From Hydractinia symbiolongicarpus (taxonomy: Eukaryota; Cnidaria; Hydrozoa; Anthoathecata; Hydractiniidae): a stretch of DNA of 64,000 nucleotides. The stretch's first letter is position 1, and every line of letters begins with the position of its first letter. The stretch lies in the NCBI RefSeq assembly GCF_029227915.1, contig NC_079879.1, positions 11,036,001 through 11,100,000 on the forward strand. The letters are read 5' to 3'. Shown here in pieces: positions 12,701 through 23,083 of the stretch. The notes below the pieces were generated by a model. That model ran no database searches. It was not told the DNA's origin and saw only the letters and a list, made by a program, of their open reading frames with translations. Made by a program: the position numbers and the translations under genes.

Positions 12701-12819
12701 TAAACTAAGAATTATAAAATTCCATTTTTATCTAGTATTTGACGTTAGATCTCGGTGGGAGCTGCAGTACATCCATCTTTACAAACAGAGTGATACAGAA
12801 TGTACAACCTATATCCTGA
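3785..12819 (+). CDS. IDH3B: Mitochondrial NAD-dependent isocitrate dehydrogenase, beta-type regulatory subunit
   Basis: Thirteen exons can be joined in frame: 3785-3862, 7555-7611, 7995-8083, 8177-8218, 8727-8806, 8888-8948, 9485-9547, 9956-10025, 10335-10468, 10655-10904, 11769-11863, 12051-12111 and 12736-12819 (TGA). They total 1,164 nt, or 387 aa, close to human IDH3B. Exon 1 encodes a basic, Arg-rich mitochondrial presequence ([20 protein letters not shown]). Family motifs in order are [64 protein letters not shown] and [11 protein letters not shown]. The enzyme converts isocitrate to 2-oxoglutarate in the TCA cycle as an alpha2-beta-gamma oligomer in the matrix. [17 protein letters not shown] and the last exon's LGGSCSTS favour beta over gamma, although RENTEGEY is shared with gamma. 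Intron 1 (3.7 kb) is packed with repeats. It converges on NOA1. Confidence 0.93.
4248..4555. mobile_element. TTAA-flanked MITE (piggyBac-type target) in IDH3B intron 1
   Basis: The arms GGTTACTGTAAAGGAAA and TTTCCTTTACAGTAACC are perfect inverted copies. Each is bordered by TTAA (4248-4251 and 4552-4555), the duplication made by piggyBac-type insertion. The 300-bp interior is A/T-rich and non-coding. The terminal sequence is not the usual CCC of piggyBac, so the superfamily rests on the TTAA duplication alone. Confidence 0.72.
5228..5372. repeat. CpG-dense cluster of GATCGCG/CATCGTG motifs
   Basis: Short self-complementary words (ATCGCGA, TCGCGATCC, CACGATGCATCGTG) recur in both orientations over about 145 bp. 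This is very unlike the surrounding AT-rich, CpG-poor sequence. No gene is visible. It lies in IDH3B intron 1. Confidence 0.5.
6264..6314 (+). repeat. 17-bp tandem repeat, three copies
   Basis: ACAGAATTAGGACGTTC is repeated at 6264, 6281 and 6298 with a few substitutions. Confidence 0.7.
6806..7133 (-). mobile_element. tRNA-derived SINE, reverse orientation, in IDH3B intron 1
   Basis: Read on the minus strand, the head (7133 downward) contains an A-box-like TAGTTTACTGG and a B-box-like GGTTTGATTCC, as in a tRNA-type RNA polymerase III promoter. The remaining ~250 bp is a body and tail that recur without the head at 62024-62192, as expected for a SINE family with 5'-truncated copies. Both ORFs that cross it are chance frames. 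Confidence 0.65.
8505..8572 (+). repeat. Poly-C low-complexity tract
   Basis: Long C runs interrupted by AATAGCCCCCC blocks lie in the fourth IDH3B intron. Length is probably unstable or misassembled. Confidence 0.8.
9668..9745 (-). mobile_element. tRNA-like SINE head in IDH3B intron 7
   Basis: On the minus strand a CGGAGATACCGCAG segment is followed about 40 bp later by GGGTTTAACTC, resembling A and B boxes. The same layout (CGGAGAT, CCATTC-GGC, B box) occurs at 43763-43835. A functional tRNA is unlikely because acceptor and anticodon stems do not pair. Confidence 0.45.
10985..11476. mobile_element. Degenerate pogo/Tigger-like MITE in IDH3B intron 10
   Basis: Repeated AATTCGAAC words lie between ends reading CCGTTGAATTCGTG and, on the opposite strand, TACAGTTGAACTTAT. 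The pattern resembles the element at 29564-30237, whose ends also have CAGT plus AACTCGAA-like repeats. Ends are approximate and no transposase was seen. Confidence 0.45.
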
Positions 12820-12875
12820 GACTGGCTGTTATGTCTTAGGTTTTGTTATTTGTATATATTTGTTAAAATTAAAAC

Positions 12876-12881
12876 AATAAA
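12876..12881 (+). terminator. Poly(A) signal of IDH3B
   Basis: The canonical AATAAA hexamer lies 57 bp past the IDH3B stop codon. Confidence 0.7.
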
Positions 12882-13184
12882 TAATGTATCTGTTTCGAAA
12901 CTGTGTATTCTTTGTATCCATAGATAGAATATCAAATTTATAATCAAAAAAATATTTAAATTTTTTTAAACTGTTTAAAAAAATTAGATTGCGTGTAAGT
13001 TAAATATTTTCGCGAGTATTTGCGAAATGCGCAAATTTTTTAAAAATGGCGCTGGGTAAAGGATTTTCGGCGGCTTTAACAATGATCTCGATTTTTCATT
13101 GGCTATTTCTATTGTTCCTTGCTCACATGATCATTTTCGGGAAATCTTTCGGGAAAATGATCTCACTAACCCGAAATAAACATG

Positions 13185-13378
13185 TGTAATCACCCTACTA
13201 TTTAAGAGGGTAAAATAAGCCACGCTGGCTTTATGTTTATTTAATTTGGAGTCACTTTGTGTTTATCGATTGATTTGACACATTCTTACGTCTTCATACG
13301 TCTAAGCTCTCGTATATGAGAGACTGAATTTAAATATCCTCGAATAAAGCTAAGTTAGCTAAGGTTATCTTTATTACA
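13185..13378 (+). mobile_element. Possible solo LTR
   Basis: This 194-bp block starts TGTAAT and ends ATTACA and carries an internal GAATAAAGC poly(A)-like signal near its end. That is the layout of a retrotransposon LTR. No flanking 5-bp duplication is evident, so the call is weak. Confidence 0.3.
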
Positions 13379-13633
13379 TTTTTTGCTTTTTTAACATTTC
13401 GCAAATATCCATTGACTTTTTGCACTAAATACTTTACTTTCCTTACCTTCGTTTTTCTAGTAACCATAGTAATCTATTCCACTATAGTTAAATTATTGTC
13501 CAGTTCCTGATTCGAGGAAATCCCTCATCTCAATAAATAGACTTAAATTAGAAAAGTTTGTGGGATGTTAAAATAATTGTTTGCAATAAATCTTAAAAAG
13601 GTCCGTTGGCGAAAAAAAATCTTTGCGAAATGT

Positions 13634-14063
13634 CAGGGTGACTGCTCCTCCTTAAATTCCTTAAATAACGTTAGAAAAGGAAAATCTCCTTAAAATTAAT
13701 TTTAAATTTTAGCTATTCTCCTTAATTTCTCCTTATTTCTTAATTTTTCTTATCGTAACTTTTTTGGAAATGTGTTCATGGATTGTTCATCACCAGTAAA
13801 ACAAGACATTTCTCTGTTACCTGAAATCCTTTATTTTCTGTCTTTCAGGGCATAATTTAAACGTATATGTGTAAAATATGTATAATGTTCTTATCATAGA
13901 ACATAGTTTGTAACATTAAAGATAGAGAACTAAAATTGGTTATCCTTATATTTTTATATTTTTTTCTCGTGTACAGCAAAATATCCTTAATAAATGTCAA
14001 TTTGTCTTCTTAATTCTCCTTAATATCCTTACTTTTGTTCTCATTTTATTAGTGATCACCCTG
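13634..14063. mobile_element. hAT-like MITE
   Basis: The ends CAGGGTGACTGCT and (reverse complement of the right end) CAGGGTGATCACT form short inverted repeats starting CAGGG, typical of hAT elements. Both subterminal regions carry repeated CTCCTTAAT words. An 8-bp target duplication is not evident. No coding capacity. Confidence 0.55.
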
Positions 14064-14620
14064 AATCTCAGAAACAAATCAATTGCCGAAAGTTCATCTT
14101 CGCGAAATGCATTTTTTTTTGACTGATTGATAATCAACTTTTTAGGAGCAAGTTTTAACGGTTTTAGACCTCAATGATAGTAGTATACTTCAGCTAATTT
14201 AAAAACGAAAGTGATCAAAAAATTGTATTTGAGTTATGCAGCAGAAAACAGAAGTTTAGAAAAAATAAATAACTAGCGAATGTGTATGTATACTTAGTTT
14301 GGCAGGCACGAATTTTTTGTGAATGACAAAAACATCTTGAGATATACAAGTCGTCGAATTTATGGTTGTTTATAGGATACGTGACTGTCTTTCCTTTTTC
14401 TCTCTTTCACTCCTTAACCTAGCACCATCACATGTCCACACAGATGTCAAACGGCGTAAAAATGTTGGCCTGAAGGATTAGAAGGTTGAGGTTAAGAACG
14501 AGTGACTTTCGCTGCAAAGACGCAAAAATTCGAGTCAAACAACTTGAATGTCGAGGTAAATATATAACTAGATCGTGTGATAGGTACAATATTTCATTAA
14601 AGAATCAAACTCGATAAATA

Positions 14621-17600
14621 CTATAACGGCTTCTCTTGCAGTTGCAAGTACTCTTTATCTTCAAGATCTTTAAATTGTTTCTCTTTATTCGCCAGTTGCT
14701 TCATTTTTCCAAGAATAACACCTTGTTCCAAACGCCTCAGTCGTTTCTCTTCTTTTAAAGCATATTTTTCTGTTTTTAGTTTTTGTTTTACTTTCATTTT
14801 CCAAGAATATACCGCATCATTCTGCGTTTGAAACACCCTTACAAATTGAGGGCTGCGTTTTCGCGAGTGACCATACATTCGATTGTTTACATAACCACGG
14901 TAAACAACTCCTCGCCCAGCTACAAATAAAATAAAAAATTCTCGCTTATAAAACCTTGGGTAATAAAAAATAGAAAATTGAGTTACTGTCTTTTGCACAA
15001 TATTTATCTCACCTTTTTTTCGTACTGAGTAAGGCAGCAAGGGTTTCTCTCGTAAGCTCTGCCCTTTCCCATTTGGCGTATGCAACACAAATTTAGCTTT
15101 TGACTGAACAACAGAGGCAATTGACAGCCAGCCAACACCATGTAAAACGATATCACACGTGTTTTTATTCAAACCTTTCCCAACAATGGTATACTCTTGC
15201 GGTAAAAGCGAAGGAAATTCTTCGAATCGTTCAGTGCTTCCTTGTGGTAGCTAAATGTAAAAACAAATTGCGTGAAAAGAATAAGAAAATATATAAAATA
15301 TATACACACTATCCCCGATTACAACAAACCACTAACAAACAGACCTTAATGCTACTAAATTTCGAACGGTAGCTATTCACGTGTCGAAAATTAATTACGC
15401 ATTTTGCGGATATTAATTTTTGCGAATAAGATTGACGACCAAACTCAGCCTTCACAGTTAGAGAGAATTTTTATCTTAGTAAAACGCGGTGATACCGCTG
15501 GCGAAGTCCTTGAAGCAGAAATAACAAAGAAGAAGAAACTTGTAACTATAGATGGCAAAATATTTACACAAGCACACTTTGGATGATTATTTGTTATTTT
15601 TTTAGCAATAACGTTCTATTTTCTTCGTGTGAATGAAACTGAATTTTTTCACGAAATTGGCCAAAATCAATAAACACCTCTAAAGAAATACCTGCAGGGT
15701 ATAGGTTATCACTTAAGGTCTTGCTTTTCTCAAACACATTTAAGAAATGCTGCTATGTCATAACAATACTGAAAACAATTTTATCGGTCTCATCTCAAAC
15801 TCGATTAAACTTTTTTACCCTGAGAATATCGTTAACAAACAACTTCTCGTATTTTTCGTCAGCAGTTTCAGTAATTGTTACATGAATGGGAAGGTTGGGT
15901 GACGTCATCACAGTGACAAAAATAGATTCTGCAGACTAAAAATAGAAACATCAAAACTAACAATACTTAAAATTGGTGGTACTCTATTTATTAGAAGGAA
16001 ATAAATCTTGCAAGAGCTCATAAAAAAATAATCAAACGAACAAGAAAAAATCGCTTTTCGCATCTGATAACAAAAAATCAGTACAGAAGACTATAAGCAT
16101 TTTGAAAGAATCCTGTGTATTTTGGTACACCTTACACCAACACACACATGATAAAGAAGGTTTTATGCAGTATACTTCAAATTATTAAACACAGAAACAT
16201 GACATTGTAATACGAGAAATCGATCATTCTACACCCCTTACCATTTTCTTATAAACAAGGAACAGTATGAGAAAAAACAGCTAGCAACTTACCGGAACTA
16301 AACTATTATCTTCTTCATCATCATGTTGACCCAGCTTCCCTCTCGTGATCTGTTAACAACGAAAAAAAAAAAATTATAACAAATTCATCTCAACAACATT
16401 GCTGCTACCCCGTGGTTTTAATTTCAACCAACAAAATTTCATACTTCATTGAAATCGAACCTAGCTATTCCACCAATGAAAATACAGTTTCCTGGATTCA
16501 TGAGAACTGTTCTTGGCACAACCCAACGTTCTGGACACAAATAGTTTATCTCGTCTGGTGTCAAGTACTGAATAATCTAAATCAAAATTCATCATGTCAT
16601 ATGTATCTTAATCAAATTTTAGATATGGGACATTCAAAAATTACTTAACGCCTTTTTTGTTACTAACTGTTACAAAAATTTAGGAAGGGGGTAAATGTTA
16701 CTTTAGTGTATGATCTTCATCTTTAATATGCTTCCTGCCCCTGAACTTAGGTACAGAAAAGTACCAAAAATGTCATCTTGTGTGCTGGATAAAATCTTTT
16801 TCTCATATTAGAGCACTAGTTTGCCTGATTATTTGTTACATGAAGGTATTTGATACTGTAGAAAATAAATGAGGTCTTAAGATTCTAAATATTTCGTAAC
16901 AAGGTGGGTAGATGTTACTAGATAGTCACGATGCGTTACAAGGGAGGGGGGGGGGGGGGTCGTCACAAACAGCTGTTACCTGAGATTCATTCAGTATTCC
17001 TGGTGTGTCATAAATATAACATGGTTTTTCTTTTACAACCTCGGGATCAACAAATTCTAAAGCTCTTTTCTGAATACTTTTTGTTCCGTCAGTTAAAATA
17101 TTTTTTCTTTCTTTTTTTCTCTTTTGTGGTAGCTCTGTATTATGCCCAACAAGTTCCAACACATCATTATCAAACTCGTACTCCTCGTCCACCTTTAAAT
17201 TAAAAAATAAAGAAGTGAAATTCCAAAACTCTCTTTCCTAGAAAATTATCAGTATAGGTTTAATAAATCCCTTAAAAACATTAGAAAATTTCAACCTCTT
17301 CTTGTGACAGTTTCCACGTTTAAGAAATAATATTCGATTTACAAAATACGAGTTTTACGAGCCACTCTAAACACTCTGCTCTTAAAAAAAAGCCACACTC
17401 CAATGCCAAAAAAACAATTTTTTTGTACATGAGACAGAAAATGCTGTGTTTTCAAAAAATTCGTATAATGGAAAAAAAAGGTCTATCAAATGTTAATATT
17501 TTATGCCTGGAACGATTCATTCCAGGCCAAATTGATCCTAAATAAAACAAAAATCTGGCTTTCAGCAAAAATTAGAAAAGCAGAGAGAAAAGGCATGCAA

Positions 17601-18756
17601 GACGTACAATTATTATACTTCTTGTCAAAATATTAAAGGATTAGTAATATCATTTTTCATTGCATAAGACAAGGAGGTAGGGCTAAGTCAAATGAAGAAA
17701 AAATTTTTTTTACCGTTTGTTAAAAATTTAGAACATTACAAAAGTACACACCTCCCAAGGACTTGAAGTTAGCCTCTTTTCCATCCTTTTTAATCTTCTC
17801 ATGCTAATTCCTTCCCTAACTAAGCTGTTTGTAGTACCAGGTAAGTGATGTTCTATAGCTTGTGGTGGTAAGCCAGTAGTTTTATGTACATTCAGTAAGT
17901 TTACAAGACTGTTATATAACGTTGATTTTCCAGTATTTGCACACCCAACTAAATAAACATCCATATCCACATCTCTATGTTTGTTTATTTTTTCAACTAA
18001 ATTCTGAATTCCATAACCTGATTTTGCACTGATCAGGCAAATGTCCCTAAAGTTGCAATTTTCAAGACCATTTTGGTAACAAGTGTCCTTCAATACATCT
18101 TTCATGTGTTCCAACTGAAGTACAGGCTTTTTCTCATCTTGAGGAAGTCTATCAACTTTATTTCCAACTATAATCAACCGTTTTCGTTTGCCAATCACCT
18201 GCAGTATATTTGAAAACATTGTACCTTCAACATCAAACATATCCACTACATACAGAATCAACGCTTTTCGTTGACGTAAATGACGAAGCTGGCTTAAAAC
18301 ATCTTCAGTGTTTAGTCTTGGTGCAACTGATTTATTATAAAACCTTAACTGAAAACAGCTGTAACACATTAACTTGTCAAGCATATTTTCCTGAACTGAA
18401 GATATAAATTTCTCTTCTGGCACATACCCACTAAGAGTGGCATTTTCTGTCTGTAATATTATACCACATGCATTGCATTTTGGTGGCAATTTCTCAAACT
18501 CATCTGGTCGTGCCGTCAAGATAAGGCGATGTGTTTTCTTTTCCAATGTAATGTCTTTAGAGCTTGCAATGGGATAATTATACAAACATTTATTAGAATC
18601 AACTCGTATATGATAGCAGTTGATTATTGACTGAATACAAGGTCTTTGCTTCTCAAGACGTATACAAGAAGTTTTATACAATCTTTGTATGTTAAATATA
18701 TTTCTGCAGTGGTATCTTAAGCAATTTGACAACTTATGAGTTACCTGAAGTGCCAT
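14621..18756 (-). CDS. NOA1: NOA1, mitochondrial circularly permuted GTPase (YqeH/RbgA family)
   Basis: Seven exons join in frame on the minus strand: 18756-17752, 17192-16980, 16576-16445, 16349-16293, 15935-15819, 15250-15013 and 14919-14621. They total 2,061 nt, or 686 aa, close to human NOA1. The N-terminus is basic and presequence-like. A zinc-binding pair (CNAC at 94-97, CYSC at 131-134) precedes a GTPase whose motifs come in permuted order: G4 NKVD (199-202), G5 SAKSGYG (243-249), P-loop GCANTGKS (271-278), G2 PGTTN (306-310) and G3 DTPG (397-400). The C-terminus ends in a Lys/Glu-rich helix. NOA1 binds GTP and supports mitochondrial ribosome assembly and translation (family knowledge). 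The last intron (93 bp) is in frame and stop-free, so its retention would give a longer protein. An MTG-type relative is less likely given the CxxC pairs and length. Confidence 0.93.
16946..16959 (+). repeat. G14 homopolymer in NOA1 intron
   Basis: An uninterrupted run of 14 G lies about 20 bp inside the intron that follows NOA1 exon 2. It is likely length-variable. Confidence 0.8.
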
Positions 18757-18973
18757 TTTTTCAACTTAAAAAACGCAGCAAAACAATCCAATAATATGTT
18801 CTTACAGACAGTCTTCTAAGATGGATAGTTATTTAACAAAAATAAATTATCCAATTTTAGCCAACTTTGTCTTCAATGTCATTTTCACTATGTCAGTCCA
18901 TCCTTCCACATTGGCAAATATCTAACTGTTACATTCACTTTTCTGGTTAAACCTTCTAGAAGTAGTACATTAT
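18757..18973. other. Upstream region of NOA1
   Basis: About 200 bp separate the NOA1 start from the FOXK-like fragment. It must hold the NOA1 5' UTR and core promoter. A TTTTTTAAG acceptor-like site lies immediately before TTGAAAAAATGG. Confidence 0.5.
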
Positions 18974-19129
18974 TTAAAAAACAAGATACTCGAATTCACG
19001 TCCTTCCAATTTTGCAATTGGTGCAACATTACTCCATGCATTCTTTACCTTCACAGGATTAGGCTGGCCTTGCTGCAAGGACAGTAATGTAAGAGCAGGA
19101 TCTTCGTGATCTTTAGGAAAGTTAACCAT
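18974..19129 (-). pseudogene. Orphan N-terminal fragment resembling forkhead protein FOXK
   Basis: The minus strand reads M-VNFPKDHEDPALTLL, then a linker, then IAKLEGREFEYLVF and a stop: 51 codons from an ATG at 19129. LEGREFEYL is the conserved first strand of the FOXK FHA domain, where it directly follows a variable N-terminus. Here the frame stops two codons later, with only a poor donor (CTT|GTTTTT). The rest of the FHA domain and the forkhead domain are not seen downstream, where NOA1 begins 218 bp away. It is therefore probably a truncated duplicate of a FOXK first exon, or a real first exon with a very distant second exon. The frame stays open upstream of the ATG. Confidence 0.55.
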
Positions 19130-19346
19130 GGCAAAGCCTTTCCCTCCAAAAGTTTCGCTGGTCGAGAAAACGTGTTTTCGAATACGGTTTTGATGTATGA
19201 GGCAGATTGTAATGGAGATAACAGGTTCACTGCTATGGTGCTATTGTATAAATACAAAACCAAAGCGCAAAATCCTTTATCTCCACCACTACTTAACTAC
19301 CCGATTTTGGGGGACTGAAAACAACAACATTGGTCTGTTTATCAAC

Positions 19347-20078
19347 AACTAGTCGATAAAGCCCGTGGAGAAATCCACTTAGGCAGAAGGACAATGGAAA
19401 AATAGGTTGTTTTAGATTTTTTGCTGATGTCAACAGTGCAGGTACAAAAAAAATTGGCCAAGTTTAGTTTATTCATTGCCTATAACGTGTAAAGGTTAAA
19501 ACGCTGATCACAATAATGTATAGGATCATATGTATTCGACAAAAGCCTAAGGAGATATAAGGTGTTAAAAATTTTGTTGACGTCAGCAATGGCCTGTCAA
19601 ACCCAAAAATTTATTTTTAAGAAATTTGTGTACCTATTGCCTTCATCGTATAGATCTTGAAACGCTGATCAAGAAAATGTATAGGATCATGTACTTGAGA
19701 CAAACGGATGCAGAGATATTAGGGTTTAAAGGTTGTTTTTTTATGACGTCATTTACCCGTCCATTCCGAAACAGATTTGGTGACCCAGGTTTGGAAAACT
19801 TACCCAACTTGGTCCCAGGTAGTCCCTAGTTACCCACCAGGAGATGACGTCAGTTATTTCCACCCGTTTCCAAGTTATTAAGCCTTAATTTTAAAAGTGC
19901 AATGCATTGGCTTCACTAATCTTAATATACTTTCCTTTGACGTCATTATTGCTTTAACGTCAAAGTTTGCTAATTTACAGAACAAATTTATAGGCGATGT
20001 TTTATAGACTTTATCAAAGAAATTTTATCCACTTCGCAAAAGTCACAGACAGAAGCTCCGTATTATTATATAGATAAA
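19347..20078 (+). repeat. Dispersed GACGTCA-rich repeat, copy 1
   Basis: It begins ACTAGTCGATAAAGCCCGTG and contains two related sub-units of about 180 bp, each with AACGCTGATCA, ATGTATAGGATCAT and a GACGTCA motif. The right part, with GGAGATGACGTCAGTTATTT, matches 52691-53200 in order. Class unknown; no coding frame. Confidence 0.7.
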
Positions 20079-22182
20079 AAAAGCAAGAGAGGTGTAGAAC
20101 TAAGATGCAAATTCCCCTACTACAGAAAGTATAATTAAACAAAAAATATTGCGTCAAGGATTTTTAAAACATGCAGAAACATGCATACGTTTTAAAAAAA
20201 AGCAACTTATGTCAAAAATGAAAAATATATTAAATTAAAAAGAGAAATCGATAGTTAGCTAGCATACAAAGGCCCTATTGTTGCTTTTATAGAATTATAT
20301 AAAAAATAAACCTGCTTTCCTTTAATCAATTGCTGTGGATTCATTCCTAAGTCCTATTTCTTCCCAGTTCTCAAACACAGGCTCTTCCTACACATAAGTG
20401 ATAAAATTTTCTTCCGTTTAGAGCATTTCATATATTGTCAGGTCGGGCCTTGTGTCACCATCCTCTTAAACAACTAAAAATTTGCGAAGAAAACTTTTTT
20501 TACCTACCCTGTATAAGCTTATCACGTTCTAATTTGGATAATTCAGAGCTCTCAGTTTAAGTACACACTGATTTTTAAAAGAATATACTCTATAGGAATA
20601 TTCGAGATACAATCAGACAAAAAGTTAAGAACATCCTAAGAATGTGCTCATCTTCAAAGTTTTCTTTAATTGGAGGTTTTTTTTTTGTATCCTAATTTGA
20701 TTTGTATCGTTGATGTAAAATGCATTTTTTCAGGTTTCACTTTTCCCACTTAAAATCTAGTTGTCTGCGTGTCAGTTGAATAAGGTTGCCTAAACAACCA
20801 GGTGATTTTTACACTAGTTTACATTCTTAGATCTTTCAATCTCAACTGTGCTAAGAGTACGCTAAGTATATTTTAGGATGATTTTTGCCCAAAAGTTAAT
20901 ATTCATGTGTATGTTTTGCTTTAAGCATCTTTTCAGTTCCCTCCACTCAAAATTAAAGTTTGGAACAGGCTGGTCCACAGCTTACCGCTTGCATTATTTT
21001 GCCTCTTGATATGTGTGAGAGGTCTAGGGAATATAAACATGTGCCATGAAAAAACTCGTCTTTAATAGCCAATTTGTCTTAGCTAAAGTGGCACTTTTTT
21101 TCCTCTCAGGATGCACGCACATGAACTTTGCAAACATTCAGAACTTATCTAATGGGTGTTGCAATGGACAAAAGCTGAATTGGAGCAAACAAATCACAGT
21201 TAGTAGAAATAAATTTAGCTGTAACTTTATTAACTCCTCTTTCTTCAAGCACCTTCTTCCAACTATCGTCCACATGGTATGTTACATTTTAGTTGCATTT
21301 TGGAAATGCTCCAGGTGAGTTCAGGAAAGTGTGGGTGATTTCGGAAAACAGCTGCCAATTCAATTTAAAAGTCGCCCGCACTCGCCTTTATATATGCGGG
21401 CGTTTGCAGCTTATTGTCATCTTTAGACAGAGCAACACTTCCAAGTGTGTATTACAAAGTAGTAATACCGTCTGTCACCTATAACATTTCTGTTTGGGTA
21501 AATTGTTCTCCAAAGCTGCTAGAAAAACTTAATGAAGTGCATGCTCAAGCTGCTTAGTTAGGAGATCTTCTTCTATTGAGGAGATTAATTTTCTTCAGTT
21601 ATGATTATCTCGACAACCAGGTCTAGTTGCACCATCCTTTTTCAGAGTTAGGTTGCTTGTTAGGTCTTTTTTGTTCTAACAAAATTTTGTATAGTTTGTT
21701 TTACGGGAATGAAAATTAAATGCCGAAGGTCTAAATACTACAGTCATATTGAAAATATGCCACAGCAAATTAGCCCTTTTGTGAAAGCAACCATGCTGAT
21801 AAAAAAAGGAGTCAATACATACCATTTAAGGGGATGCCGACTCGCCGAAAACGCCGTATATATATATATGTGAGGGCGGCCACAGGCGTTTTTTCGGGTG
21901 GTTTTCAAGATTTTCGTCTGTAACCGCCTGGAAAAGCTTGGACCAAATGATATAAAAACAGCTTTTTTCAGAACTCTTCCACTACCACTGCTCAACATTC
22001 AAAGAATAAATTATGCATGGTATATAATAAATGTTTAAAAAAAATGTTGTTTCGAGTTGATTCGGGTTGCTCTGGGAGAAATTTAAAGTTTTTTTTAAAA
22101 AAAACACTGGAAGACTATCATATATGCATATATATCTATAGCCAGTTTGGGAGTTGAGACGAAAAGGGAAACTACTACCCAT

Positions 22183-22500
22183 CTGGAAAATGGTTTCCCA
22201 TTTTTGGGTAAACCGTTACCCTAAAGGGCCCTTTAGGGTAACGGCTTACCCCTGGAAACCACCAAAATAGAAAGGAATCTGCGAAACCTGGTTAAGAAGC
22301 GCACTACAAATTTTAATCAATGAAAAGGGAATATTTGCCTGCAAATTTTCACCGAAGAAAAAAAATTATTGTAGCCTCTTTTTGCAATACCGTAAAATGG
22401 TCTTGAGAATGGGTAACGGTTTTCCAAAAAGGAAACCCATATTAAAATCAAAAAAATTAGTTAAGGAAACGGTTTCCTATATGGGAAACCATTTCCCTAT
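22183..22500. mobile_element. Short inverted-repeat element with internal 46-bp palindrome
   Basis: The left end ATGGTTTCCCATTTTTGG and the right end (reverse complement) ATGGTTTCCCATATAGG pair. Inside, 22206-22251 is a near-perfect palindrome centred on AAAGGGCCCTTT. Repeated GGGTAACGG and GGAAACC words fill the rest. Non-coding. Confidence 0.5.
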
Positions 22501-23011
22501 ATTACATGGGAATTTTCCTATAGAACATAGGAAAACCTCTCCCCTTTTAGTGCTGAACTGATAGCCTACACACACGTGCGTATCTGGTTGTGGTGGTGGC
22601 GGCCGCAGCAACAGCCAGCAGCAGCTTAATGTGTTGCACACTGATCTAGTAACGTACAATAATAAAAAGAGTAGGTAAATAAGGCTTCTAAAAATTTAGA
22701 AAAAGGAAAATAACTGACTCTCTCTGTCCACTCTCGGACTGAAAAAGAGCACGCCACTTTCGTTTACTCGCTTGTTTTGTTACCATTTTGAACGGCCAAT
22801 CGAACGGCGACGAAATTTATTTTGGTAACTGGCAACCTCGACCCTAGGGCTTTAACCTAACCCAGGGCTTTTTGTGTGTATAGTTTAAAAATCCCAGGAG
22901 GTATAATAACTTTTACTGTTAATTCATCTTCCTCCACTAAAAAAGTGGCGTTTTGGATTTTTTTCCTAAGTGAGGAAGAGGTAATAATAGGGCCTGCTAA
23001 AAAGCGCAAGA

Positions 23012-23083
23012 TTGCAACCTCGTTCCCAGGGGTTTCTGCCCATATGACTTCAGGCAACAAATCCTGGGGGGACGAGGGTGGAT
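23012..23083. repeat. Foldback element (CCTCGTCCC family)
   Basis: The arms CAACCTCGTTCCCAGGGG and CCTGGGGGGACGAGGGTGG pair with few mismatches around a short loop. A related single arm, CAACCTCGACCCTAGGGC, lies near 22830. Confidence 0.65.

Larger units (their letters stand above)
12882..14620. other. Intergenic region between convergent IDH3B and NOA1
   Basis: No coding exon recognised. It holds a possible solo LTR (13185-13378) and a hAT-like MITE (13634-14063). Confidence 0.6.

Noticed and set aside
14621-15172. A separate 183-aa Lys-rich gene
   Set aside because: It is NOA1 exons 6 and 7 read through the in-frame 93-bp intron; both ends continue NOA1 homology and phase.
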